Source: CALVXC01 sp036636255 (lineage in GTDB: Bacteria; Bacillota_I; Bacilli_A; RF39; UBA660). From it: 21,498 bases of DNA. A model generated the notes under the pieces. It had not been told where the DNA came from, did not search any database, and saw nothing but the letters and a program-made list of their open reading frames with translations. Location: positions 1-21,498 of the forward strand of contig JAVWOV010000007.1 of NCBI GenBank assembly GCA_036636255.1, given 5' to 3'. A program made the translations under genes and the position numbers. This document shows, in pieces, positions 7,855-14,474 of this stretch (positions within the stretch are counted from its first letter, which is position 1; every line of letters begins with the position of its first letter).

Positions 7855-8223
7855 ATGAACTTATTTGGTAAAGAAAAAGAATTTGTTTTAAAGCTAATTA
7901 ATGGTATAATGCTAATTTGGGTGATTATTGCAACGGTTGTTATTTTTAGTAATATTGTAAATTTATTAGTGAAAGATCCAGCTTTAACTTATGATGATTA
8001 TCGTGTTGTTAATTGTACTACAGAAAAAACTGATAGTATTAGTTATGAGGGCGAATGTCATGATCGTTATCAAGCTAATATTGTAAATATGAGAACTCAA
8101 AATTATTATTATTATCGATCAATTATTATTGGCCTTTCTAATATTTTAATTGTTGGCGGGGTAATTGTAATAATAAATTATAATGATTTTAAACCAAAAA
8201 ATAACAAAAGTACTAAAAAATAG
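7855..8223 (+). CDS. Small membrane protein with two helices and an outside loop, unknown function (122 aa)
   Basis: It starts at ATG 7855 after an excellent ribosome site (AGGAGGATAAG). There are two hydrophobic helices, about residues 12-38 (starting LKLINGIMLIWVIIATVVIF) and 87-106 (SIIIGLSNILIVGGVIVIIN). They flank a polar loop of about 45 residues with two cysteines (VNCTTEK and GECHDRY) that could form a disulphide outside the cell. The C-terminus is Lys-rich and probably cytosolic. I know no family. It follows the structured RNA so closely that its ribosome site begins right after the RNA's T-run, so it may be made by read-through. Its stop codon lies inside its own terminator stem. 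Confidence 0.8.
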   Translation: MNLFGKEKEFVLKLINGIMLIWVIIATVVIFSNIVNLLVKDPALTYDDYRVVNCTTEKTDSISYEGECHDRYQANIVNMRTQNYYYYRSIIIGLSNILIVGGVIVIINYNDFKPKNNKSTKK

Positions 8224-8243
8224 ATAGTAATATCTATTTTTTT
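8215..8243 (+). terminator. Intrinsic terminator overlapping the stop of the 122-aa gene
   Basis: A perfect 12-bp stem (AAAAAATAGATA at 8215-8226 with TATCTATTTTTT at 8231-8242), a GTAA loop and a run of T. The TAG stop (8221-8223) lies within the 5' arm. Confidence 0.85.
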
Positions 8244-8315
8244 ATAGAACAAATGTTATAAAACTAGTTAAGTTTTAAATTTAAAACATATTTTGGGTAC
8301 GGTTAGTTTAAATAA

Positions 8316-8793
8316 TTTTGGATAGATGGCATTAATTTTAATTAGTGATAGGTTGATCGCTTCTAAAAAATTAGTGATAATAATATTTGAGTGGACGAAT
8401 ACAATGAAGATAATTTAACAAAAATTGAGAAAGATGTTAAATTAAGCACTGACATTATTGTTAATGGTACGTATAAGGATAACAGTGGTGCAAATGTTCT
8501 TAAATTATCTAGGGAATGATTTCTATATATTTTGAAGGAATCATAGCTAAAAAGCTAACATTAACGAAAGTTGGTATGATTATAGTAATTAAAAATGGGC
8601 GAATGGTGTATTAGTTAACAGTGATATAAGGTAACTAATATAATAGAAGTTGATGCTATGGCTTATTTAGTCTGATTACCTAGATAAATATATGTTATTT
8701 AATATCGCTGGTACTACAACTAAACAATCCAGATTCAGTTGGTGATGGTAATCACTATGATTCATCATTTCGAATTGTATCAGTTTTATAATT
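8316..8793 (+). pseudogene. Decayed relic of a surface-type or prophage-type protein
   Basis: No intact gene lies between 8224 and 8878, but coding-like fragments in changing frames read in one direction. Pieces: ILISDRLIASKK (from about 8334); VDEYNEDNLTKIEKDVKLST and DIIVNGTYKDNSGANVLKLS (8391-8516, then TGA); KANINESWYDYSN, a stop, then KWANGVLVNSDIR (8551-8631); VTNIIEVDAMAYLV, a stop, then LPR (8631-8684); LFNIAGTTTKQS; and VGDGNHYDSSFRIVSVL, ending in a stop near 8791. The blocks WYDY-N-KWAN and later AM-LV-PR-Y recall, from memory, a C-terminal segment of large surface or tail-like proteins in gut Firmicutes. At least four premature stops and several frameshifts show it is dead. The N-terminal part of the ancestor is not recognisable upstream. 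Confidence 0.6.
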
Positions 8794-8878
8794 AATTCAA
8801 CTTAATAAGCTCAATAAGTTTTATATAATGCTTGTTCAATAGATAATTATAATATATAATTAATTAAGAGGTGATTAG

Positions 8879-9556
8879 GTGCTTACACGATTAGAATATT
8901 TATTCGAAAAAAAAGTAACAAAATTAAAAGATAAAACCGTTTTAATTATAGGATTAGGCGGTGTTGGCAGTTATGCCTTAGAATCAATTGTTAGAAGTGG
9001 CATTGGCCGAGTTATTATTGTTGATAACGATGTTGTCGATATTACTAATTTAAATAGACAATTATTAGCTCTTAGATCTAATATTGGTCTTAAAAAAGTA
9101 GATATTGCTCAATCAAGAATTTTAGATATTAATCAAAATTGTAAAATTTTAAAAATCGATGCCTTTATTACAAAGAATAATATTTCCTTATTGTTTGAAC
9201 ATAATATTGATTATGTAATTGATGCAGTTGATACAATCGAAACAAAAAAAGAAATTATTAAATATTGCTTAAAACATAAAATAAAATTTATTTCTTCCAT
9301 GGGAACAGGTAATAAAATTTTTCCAACAATGTTAGAAATTGTAGATATAAGAAAAACTAGTTATGATCCAATTGCTAAAATTATACGTAAAATGGTTAAC
9401 GACTTAAATATTAAAGATAAAGTTATGGTAGTTTGTAGTAAGGAAGAGCCATTAATTAAAGGTAAAATAGGCTCAACTTCATATGTTCCTAGTGTCGCTG
9501 GACTTCTTTTAGCCAGTTACGTTATTAATGATATAATGAGCGATAAAAATGATTGA
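8879..9556 (+). CDS. tcdA: tRNA t6A dehydratase TcdA/CsdL (ThiF/HesA superfamily)
   Basis: 225 aa, an E1-like adenylating enzyme that cyclises t6A37 of tRNAs to ct6A. The nucleotide-binding Rossmann motif is GLGGVGSYALESIVRSG (25-41), followed by IVDNDVVDITNLNRQ (47-61). DAVDTIETKKEII and SSMGTGNKIFPT are typical of TcdA rather than of MoeB or ThiF, which carry CxxC zinc pairs that are absent here. The gene starts at GTG 8879 after AGAGGTGAT. It is slightly short for the family (about 250). In B. subtilis the orthologue yrvM follows aspS and 6S-1, so the place agrees. The TGA stop overlaps the next gene by 8 nt. A TATAAT at 8824-8829 could serve as its -10, but I see no clear -35. Confidence 0.9.
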   Translation: MLTRLEYLFEKKVTKLKDKTVLIIGLGGVGSYALESIVRSGIGRVIIVDNDVVDITNLNRQLLALRSNIGLKKVDIAQSRILDINQNCKILKIDAFITKNNISLLFEHNIDYVIDAVDTIETKKEIIKYCLKHKIKFISSMGTGNKIFPTMLEIVDIRKTSYDPIAKIIRKMVNDLNIKDKVMVVCSKEEPLIKGKIGSTSYVPSVAGLLLASYVINDIMSDKND

Positions 9557-10064
9557 AAAAAAGATTATTAAACAAATAAATAACTTTAAAGGTAGTGTTT
9601 TAGGTATTGGTATTAGTGAAAAAATAATTAATAGCCTGCAAAAAAATAACAATATTAATTTATCCTTAATGATTAGTGCCACTTTGGGACATGACAATAA
9701 AAAATGTGAAAAAGTTATTAATATTCGTGAATTAAGAAAAAATTTCAAGAAAAAAAACGTGGATTATATTATCGGTAACGTTTCAGATATTAAAGAAAAT
9801 TTTAAATACTTTATTAAAGATAGCATTTATATTAATCGTCATATTATTTATTTATATGGAATTTTAGAAGACGATTATTTAGATGATTTACTTATTAAAT
9901 ATAAACGATATGATGTTGATATAGAAGTTATTAAAAATAAAAACAAATTTTTGATAATTATTAATAACCACGGTAAAAACAATATTATTAAAGAATATTT
10001 TTACTTTATTTATGATATTTGTATGGACTTTATAAAAATTTGTACAGACATTTTAAGTAAGTAA
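9549..10064 (+). CDS. Unknown protein overlapping tcdA (171 aa)
   Basis: The ATG at 9549 lies inside the tcdA stop region (8-nt overlap), so translation is coupled. The N-terminal part, FKGSVLGIGISEKIINSL (about residues 14-31), is a short beta strand, a glycine turn and a helix, as in Rossmann-like nucleotide or SAM-binding folds. It is followed by SLMISATLG and NVDYIIGNVSDI. The overall impression is of a reduced class I methyltransferase-like fold, but I see no further methyltransferase motif and do not assign a function. The protein is very Lys/Asn/Ile-rich, with no signal peptide. It ends 5 nt before the bidirectional terminator. Confidence 0.7.
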   Translation: MIEKKIIKQINNFKGSVLGIGISEKIINSLQKNNNINLSLMISATLGHDNKKCEKVINIRELRKNFKKKNVDYIIGNVSDIKENFKYFIKDSIYINRHIIYLYGILEDDYLDDLLIKYKRYDVDIEVIKNKNKFLIIINNHGKNNIIKEYFYFIYDICMDFIKICTDILSK

Positions 10065-10090
10065 AAAAGATAGTTTAGCTATCTTTTTAA
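10063..10090. terminator. Bidirectional terminator between convergent genes
   Basis: A 10-bp perfect stem (AAAAAGATAG at 10064-10073 with CTATCTTTTT at 10079-10088) with loop TTTAG. A-run and T-run on opposite sides let it work for the plus-strand tcdA unit and the minus-strand femX, whose stop codon (10079-10081) is inside the stem. Confidence 0.85.
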
Positions 10091-11323
10091 TATACCTCTA
10101 ATCGGAGCTGAATTACGATATATAAAATATAATGTTTGATTAGTAATAACTTCTAAATCACCAATATATTCAACACCCTTAGCATTAAAACCAAACTTAA
10201 ATTCATTCAGTTGCTTATATTTGTTATTTTCTAAATTATAATTACTCATCCCCCCTAAATTAAATTTTTTAAATCCTTGCTTAGAATATTTTTCCATTAA
10301 TTTCCAAATAAGAAGATGTTTAGAACTCAAAAACTTATAAGTCGAATCGAAACCATCCATTAACAAATATATCTCGTCTTTATTTTTAACAATTAAGCCT
10401 GCTGCTGTTATTATTCCCTCCGGATTTTCTTTTAATAACTTAGTAGCAAGAATTAACTGATTTTTATAATGCGCTAATAAATTATCAGCATTTATTTTTT
10501 TATTTATTAATTTATCACTATTTTTAGCTCCTAACGTAGCATTAATATTTGTCGTGATTTGTTCTTGATTAGCTAAAAGATTTTGAATGTTTTTTAAAAA
10601 AATTTCTGTATCTAATTTAGCATAATAAAATTCTATATTTTGCTTTTGATCAAAATTAAGATACATATCTTGAAAATATTTTAAATTACGAGGATATTTA
10701 TTTTCTGTTTGAATAGATAAATAATGTAAATCATTAATAGTACCTTTATATATTTTTACACCTTTTCTGTCAACACTTCTTATTTTAGTTTTAAACTCTT
10801 TTTTTAAATCCTTAAATAAAATATAGTAAGGAATATTGATATCAATTATAGCCTCAAACCGAGGTTTGAAAGCTTCAAAATAATTATTATAACCTAAGTG
10901 ATAAAAACCTATTTTTTTTAAATTTTGAAATATCTTATCATAGTAGCTATTAGTAGCAACTACTTTATTCTTATTATCATAAATACTTTTAATAATTAAA
11001 GGATTCATCTTAAGGGCAATAATATCTTTACGACCCAATATTTTCTTGACACCAATTGTAAAAGCTTCAACTTGATGAAAATTATTATAGTCAACTAAAA
11101 AACCACGAGGAGCATAAGCATATTTGAAACCAAATAATTTTTGAACTAAAATTAACGAAGCAGCTAAAATATTATTTTTTTCATCAATCAAACCAAGAAA
11201 AAGAATACCAAAGTTTTGTGTTTTCATAGCATTGGCATATTCGATGGTTTGATAGAAAGAATAAACATTATAATTATTAGTAAAATGTTCAAATTCAAGT
11301 GATGTTATTTCCCGTACTTGCAT
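10079..11323 (-). CDS. FemX/MurM-type peptidoglycan-bridge aminoacyltransferase
   Basis: 414 aa, Fem family (GNAT-like double fold). These enzymes take an amino acid from aminoacyl-tRNA and add it to the lysine side chain of lipid II at the inner face of the membrane, building the interpeptide bridge. Evidence: N-terminal SFYQTIEYANAMK; the conserved YAYAPRGFLVDY; a long Lys/Gln-rich helical arm (about residues 240-300), as in the coiled-coil arm of FemA/FemX; and the second GNAT-like half with LMDGFDSTYKFLSSKHLLIW and FNLGGMSNY, ending in an EFKFGF block. Which amino acid it adds cannot be read from the sequence. The ATG at 11321-11323 follows a perfect GGAGGGATGAT, 1 nt after the dedA stop, so dedA and this gene form one operon. 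It implies a walled cell. Confidence 0.9.
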   Translation of the reverse strand: MQVREITSLEFEHFTNNYNVYSFYQTIEYANAMKTQNFGILFLGLIDEKNNILAASLILVQKLFGFKYAYAPRGFLVDYNNFHQVEAFTIGVKKILGRKDIIALKMNPLIIKSIYDNKNKVVATNSYYDKIFQNLKKIGFYHLGYNNYFEAFKPRFEAIIDINIPYYILFKDLKKEFKTKIRSVDRKGVKIYKGTINDLHYLSIQTENKYPRNLKYFQDMYLNFDQKQNIEFYYAKLDTEIFLKNIQNLLANQEQITTNINATLGAKNSDKLINKKINADNLLAHYKNQLILATKLLKENPEGIITAAGLIVKNKDEIYLLMDGFDSTYKFLSSKHLLIWKLMEKYSKQGFKKFNLGGMSNYNLENNKYKQLNEFKFGFNAKGVEYIGDLEVITNQTLYFIYRNSAPIRGILKR

Positions 11324-11324
11324 A

Positions 11325-11975
11325 TCATCCCTCCTTTTTTTGACTTAATTTATTTTTAATTAAGATTATTACTGCTGGCAATATAGATAAGAAAATAATA
11401 GCAATAATTACAACGGAAAAATTATCTTTTACAAAAGGAATATTACCAAAAAAATAACCAACAAAAATAAATAAAGAAACCCAAGATATCGCCCCGATAA
11501 TATTATAACTTAAAAATCGTTTATATGACATATTTCCAATTCCTGCAACAAAAGGAGCAAATGTTCTTACAATAGGAACGAAACGAGCTAAAACAATTGA
11601 TTTTCCTCCATGTTTTTCAAAAAAATGTTGTGTTGTTTCAATATGCTTTTTTTTAATAAAACGGTTATTATCTAGTTTATATAATTTATTAGAAAAATAT
11701 TTACCGATATGATAATTAACAGTATCACCTAAAATAGCAGCAATAAGAATAATAAAAAATAAAATAAATATATTTAAACTACCAAATTCAGCAAAAGTAG
11801 CGGCAGCAAAAATTAATGAATCGCCAGGTAAAAAAGGCATAATTACTAATCCTGTTTCACAAAAAATAATAATAAACAATATAAGATATGTTTCCGCTCC
11901 ATAATTACTAATAAGTTCACCTAAGTGAACATCAATATTTAAGATAAAGTCAATTAAATAAGTAATAAATTCCAC
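11325..11975 (-). CDS. DedA-family membrane protein (SNARE-associated/VTT domain)
   Basis: 216 aa with several hydrophobic segments. Family signatures: FCETGLVIMPFLPGDSLIF (acidic Glu plus PGD), the amphipathic re-entrant part with RFVPIVRTFAPFVAGIGNM, and SWVSLFIFVGYFFG. DedA proteins move or flip polyprenyl phosphate or other phospholipids and support envelope function and proton homeostasis. Members of the family were shown to recycle undecaprenyl phosphate, which would fit the co-transcribed peptidoglycan-bridge gene. The start is GTG (11973-11975) with GGGGA upstream. The ATG two bases away is out of frame. Upstream lie a clean promoter (12007-12035) and, farther out, a structured RNA on the same strand. 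Confidence 0.92.
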   Translation of the reverse strand: MEFITYLIDFILNIDVHLGELISNYGAETYLILFIIIFCETGLVIMPFLPGDSLIFAAATFAEFGSLNIFILFFIILIAAILGDTVNYHIGKYFSNKLYKLDNNRFIKKKHIETTQHFFEKHGGKSIVLARFVPIVRTFAPFVAGIGNMSYKRFLSYNIIGAISWVSLFIFVGYFFGNIPFVKDNFSVVIIAIIFLSILPAVIILIKNKLSQKKEG

Positions 11976-12006
11976 ATTAAAATCCCCATTTCCTTATAAT
12001 ATATTA

Positions 12007-12035
12007 ATTATACTATTTTATTTTATTTTTAACAA
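12007..12035 (-). promoter_or_regulatory. Promoter of the dedA-femX operon
   Basis: On the minus strand TTGTTA (12030-12035), 17 bp, TATAAT (12007-12012). The predicted start is near 12000, about 25 nt before the GTG of dedA. Confidence 0.75.
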
Positions 12036-12070
12036 CCTTTTTAACGATACATTATTATTTTTAGAACAAA

Positions 12071-12105
12071 ATAAAAGAAAGCACTTTAAATAAAGTGTTT
12101 TCATT
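12071..12105 (-). terminator. Terminator of the minus-strand small RNA
   Basis: On the minus strand, ACACTTTA and TAAAGTG(C) form a 7-8 bp stem around a TT loop, followed by a T-rich tail (TTTCTTTTATTTT). The tail on this strand is much stronger than on the plus strand. Confidence 0.6.
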
Positions 12106-12173
12106 ATGATGAGAGAGGGTACATAGGCATAAATACTTACGCACCCGTTTATTAGATGAAGAATTCCTCATCT
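12072..12173 (-). ncRNA. Candidate small structured RNA or dedA leader, unknown class
   Basis: This gene-free stretch has its own promoter (12180-12208), two hairpins and a terminator, all on the minus strand. Hairpin 1 (12173-12154): AGATGAGG pairs with CTTCATCT, an 8-bp stem with one G-U and an AATT loop. Hairpin 2 (12146-12117): GGGTGCGTA pairs with TATGTACCC, 9 bp with two G-U, then one mismatch and three more pairs. In both hairpins the opposite strand would place A-C mismatches where this strand has G-U pairs, which supports transcription from this strand. GATGAG near the 5' end could alternatively pair with CTCATC near 12111. If the terminator is read through, it would be a leader for dedA-femX, but dedA also has a separate promoter. 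It matches no riboswitch I know. Confidence 0.5.
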
Positions 12174-12179
12174 ATATTG

Positions 12180-12208
12180 ATTATATAATAAATAAATATT
12201 AATATCAA
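12180..12208 (-). promoter_or_regulatory. Promoter of the minus-strand small RNA
   Basis: On the minus strand TTGATA (12203-12208), exactly 17 bp, TATAAT (12180-12185). The expected start is about 12173, at the first base of hairpin 1. Confidence 0.7.
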
Positions 12209-12214
12209 GTCTTT

Positions 12215-12243
12215 TTGATAAAAAAATAAAAGTTTTTTATCAA
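12215..12243. repeat. 11-bp inverted repeat downstream of the DUF1540 gene (possible terminator)
   Basis: TTGATAAAAAA (12215-12225) and TTTTTTATCAA (12233-12243) are perfectly complementary around a 7-nt loop. It lies 10 nt after the DUF1540 stop and could end that transcript. The T-run lies inside the stem arm, not after it, so the terminator call is weak. Confidence 0.4.
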
Positions 12244-12253
12244 AGTAAATTTA

Positions 12254-12427
12254 TTAACTAATATCACTTCGTTTTTTATAATTATTACACATAGTTGATT
12301 CTTTTTGTTTGACTATATCACAATTACATATTTTAATTTGTTTTAAGCAACATTCATCATTACCACATTCACAATGTTCACAGTCATGAACAGTACATTT
12401 AATATTTTTATTTTCACTATTTTTCAT
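12254..12427 (-). CDS. DUF1540 cysteine-rich small protein (57 aa)
   Basis: The minus-strand ORF starts at ATG 12425-12427 with GGTGAT upstream and stops at TAA 12254-12256. It begins MKNSENKNIKCTVHDCEH and has nine cysteines (11, 16, 19, 21, 26, 27, 34, 36, 47). The pattern CTVHDC ... CCLKQIKI ... STMCNNY fits the DUF1540 domain of Firmicutes (CxVxxC, hydrophobic I-x-V/I, late CxxY/F), which probably binds a metal. Its biochemical role is unknown. It is transcribed divergently from the dehydratase-like cassette, with 84 bp between the start codons. A TATACT on the minus strand (12464-12469) is a likely -10. Long plus-strand readings that extend the cassette's first gene into this region would run antisense through it. 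Confidence 0.8.
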   Translation of the reverse strand: MKNSENKNIKCTVHDCEHCECGNDECCLKQIKICNCDIVKQKESTMCNNYKKRSDIS

Positions 12428-12446
12428 TTAATCACCATTATTAATC

Positions 12447-12475
12447 TTAGCAATAAACAAATAAGTATACATAAT
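12447..12475 (+). promoter_or_regulatory. Possible promoter of the dehydratase/activase cassette
   Basis: TTAGCA (12447-12452), 17 bp, CATAAT (12470-12475). It overlaps the minus-strand -10 candidate of the DUF1540 gene (12464-12469), so the two divergent units may interfere with each other. Confidence 0.4.
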
Positions 12476-12511
12476 TTTATTATTTTTTCGTATATTTGTA
12501 TTGGTGATATT

Positions 12512-13417
12512 ATGAATAAAGTAACAATTGGTTTGCCAAGAGGTATTTATTATTACTATTATGGTGATATGTGCAAATATTTTTTTGATTATTTAGGTTT
12601 TAACGTTGTTATTAGTCCGGTTACTAATCGTTTTATTATAAACGAAGGGATTAAATATGCTAATGACGAAATGTGTCTTTCATTGAAAATATTACTTGGA
12701 CATGTTAGTTACTTGCAAGATAAATGTGATTTTTTAGTGGTACCAAGAATAGATAATTTTGGTAAAAAAGACCAAACATGTACTAACTTTTTAGCTTTTT
12801 ATGATATTATCAACAATTTATTCACCATAAATTTGCTTGATTTTAATATTGACTATATTAATTTAAAAACAGAAAAACGAGCATTTATGGATATGGGGCG
12901 GCTATTAGGTATTAATAATAAAAGCACCAACAATGCTTATAAAAAAGCTAAACTACGTTATAATCGTGATAAAAGACAGGCTATATTTAATAATGTCGAT
13001 CATCTAAACAGTTCACGACTAAAAATTTTGATTGTAGGTCATCCTTATAACATTTATGATGACTTCATCGGTAAGCCAGTTATTAATATTTTAAAAAATC
13101 TAAATGTTGAAATAATTTTTTGTGATAAATTTAATACCGACCTTACTAATAAATTATCCCTACATTTTTCCAAAACTTTATATTGGAAATATAGTAAAGA
13201 AAATATTGGCGCTATTAATTTAGTTTTAAACAAAGTTGCCGGCATTATTTTTTTAACATCATTCCCTTGCGGACTTGACTGCTTGGTTAATGAACTAGTT
13301 ATCAGAAAAATTAGCAAACCATTTTTAAATTTAATTATCGATGATAATGATGCATTTACAGGCCTTGAAACAAGGCTAGAAAGTTTTGTGGATATTCTTG
13401 AACAAGTTAAAAACTAA
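12512..13417 (+). CDS. Acyl-CoA dehydratase activase-related protein (DUF2229-type), cassette gene 1
   Basis: 301 aa from ATG 12512, chosen because GGTGAT precedes it and MNKVTIGLPRGIYYYY matches the usual start (a strand, then the G-x-P-R-G/A turn). In-frame upstream codons overlap the divergent DUF1540 gene. Conserved points: NDEMCLSLKILLGHV (Cys before the GH helix), VVPRIDNF...CTNF, a second Rossmann-like half starting LKILIVGHPYNIYDD, and FPCGLDCLVNELV followed by GLETRLESFVDIL. It is a scaffold-like relative of 2-hydroxyglutaryl-CoA dehydratase subunits that probably contributes cysteines to an Fe-S cluster. The substrate is unknown. Its 3' end overlaps gene 2. Confidence 0.85.
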   Translation: MNKVTIGLPRGIYYYYYGDMCKYFFDYLGFNVVISPVTNRFIINEGIKYANDEMCLSLKILLGHVSYLQDKCDFLVVPRIDNFGKKDQTCTNFLAFYDIINNLFTINLLDFNIDYINLKTEKRAFMDMGRLLGINNKSTNNAYKKAKLRYNRDKRQAIFNNVDHLNSSRLKILIVGHPYNIYDDFIGKPVINILKNLNVEIIFCDKFNTDLTNKLSLHFSKTLYWKYSKENIGAINLVLNKVAGIIFLTSFPCGLDCLVNELVIRKISKPFLNLIIDDNDAFTGLETRLESFVDILEQVKN

Positions 13418-14474
13418 AGTTATTTCTTTTCCTCATATGGGTAATTATTATGTTCCAATAAAATTTTTTTTAACAAAATGTTTTGATGTTACTGTACTTA
13501 GTCCTAAAGCTATAACAAGTAAAACAATTGAGCTTGGTTGTAAATATAGCCCCGATTTTGTATGTATGCCTTTTAAATACACAATAGGAACCCTAATAAC
13601 CGCTTTAAATAATGGTGCTAATATTTTGTTTCAAGCTGGTGGTGGTTGTCGATATGGTTATTATGGAGAATTACAAGAACAAATTTTACGAGATTTAGGT
13701 TACGACTTTATTTTTATCAATTTAAATAGTGGGGGAAATTATAACTTAAGTAAACTATATAAGCTTTTTAAAACAATTGATAATAAATTTAATTGGAAAA
13801 CATTTATCAAATATTTATTTATAACTAGTAAAATGATTAAATACATGGATAATATTGATCATTATATTCGAGCAAATATTGGTTTTGAAGTTAAAAAAAA
13901 TAGTTTTATTAATTTACAAAAGCAAATGCTTATTGATTTTGCCCAAGTTAACAATTACTTAAATTTGCGAAAAAAATATAATAAATATTTTAAATTATTT
14001 AAAAAAATAAGAATAAATAAACCAAAAACCGTTTTAAAAGTTGGTATCATCGGTGAATTATACACAGTGATGGAACCTTATGCAAATTACTTTTTAGAAA
14101 AAGAATTAGCTCAGTTAGGCATTGAAATTAAAAGATTTACTAATGTTTATTATTTATTATTTAAAAAATCTTCAGGCAGTAAAAAATATTTAAAGTATGC
14201 CCGGGAATATGTTAAATATAAAATGGGGGCAGATGCCACTGATAATATCGGTCGATGTAAATTTTTATGTTGTAATAAATATGACGGTATTATTCATATT
14301 AAATCTTCTTTTTGTACCCCAGAAATAGGTGCTATGCCAATTATTAATAGAATTTGTCAATCTTATAATGTACCAATTATTTATTTTAGCTTTGATGCTA
14401 ACACTTCAGAAACAGGTATTAAGACAAGATTAGAAGCTTTTTGTGACATAATAGAGATGAGGAAAAAAAGATGA
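13398..14474 (+). CDS. 2-hydroxyacyl-CoA dehydratase-like (HgdB/BcrC-related) protein, cassette gene 2
   Basis: About 358 aa. No ATG fits the N-terminus, so I use TTG 13398 (weak GTGGA upstream); TTG 13386 is an alternative. It overlaps gene 1 by 20 nt. Signatures: VISFPHMGNYYVPIKFFL at the start, DFVCMPFKYTIGTL (Cys), QAGGGCRYGYYGELQ (Cys), NIGRCKFLCC, and SSFCTPEIGAMPI followed by FDANTSETGIKTRLEAFCD. The last block parallels the C-terminus of gene 1, so the two look like ancient paralogues. Known relatives hold [4Fe-4S] or double-cubane clusters and are reduced by the ATP-driven activase, here encoded by gene 3. No CoA-transferase or ordinary HgdA/HgdB pair lies nearby, so amino-acid fermentation is not supported. 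Confidence 0.85.
   Translation: MNKLKTKVISFPHMGNYYVPIKFFLTKCFDVTVLSPKAITSKTIELGCKYSPDFVCMPFKYTIGTLITALNNGANILFQAGGGCRYGYYGELQEQILRDLGYDFIFINLNSGGNYNLSKLYKLFKTIDNKFNWKTFIKYLFITSKMIKYMDNIDHYIRANIGFEVKKNSFINLQKQMLIDFAQVNNYLNLRKKYNKYFKLFKKIRINKPKTVLKVGIIGELYTVMEPYANYFLEKELAQLGIEIKRFTNVYYLLFKKSSGSKKYLKYAREYVKYKMGADATDNIGRCKFLCCNKYDGIIHIKSSFCTPEIGAMPIINRICQSYNVPIIYFSFDANTSETGIKTRLEAFCDIIEMRKKR

Noticed and set aside
12061..12250. Known riboswitch (preQ1, purine, c-di-GMP, fluoride) upstream of dedA
   Set aside because: None of the conserved cores I can recall is present; only generic hairpins are visible.
12374..12511. N-terminal extension of the first dehydratase-like gene
   Set aside because: It runs antisense through the DUF1540 gene and has unusual hydrophobic composition. 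The family start and a ribosome site fit ATG 12512.
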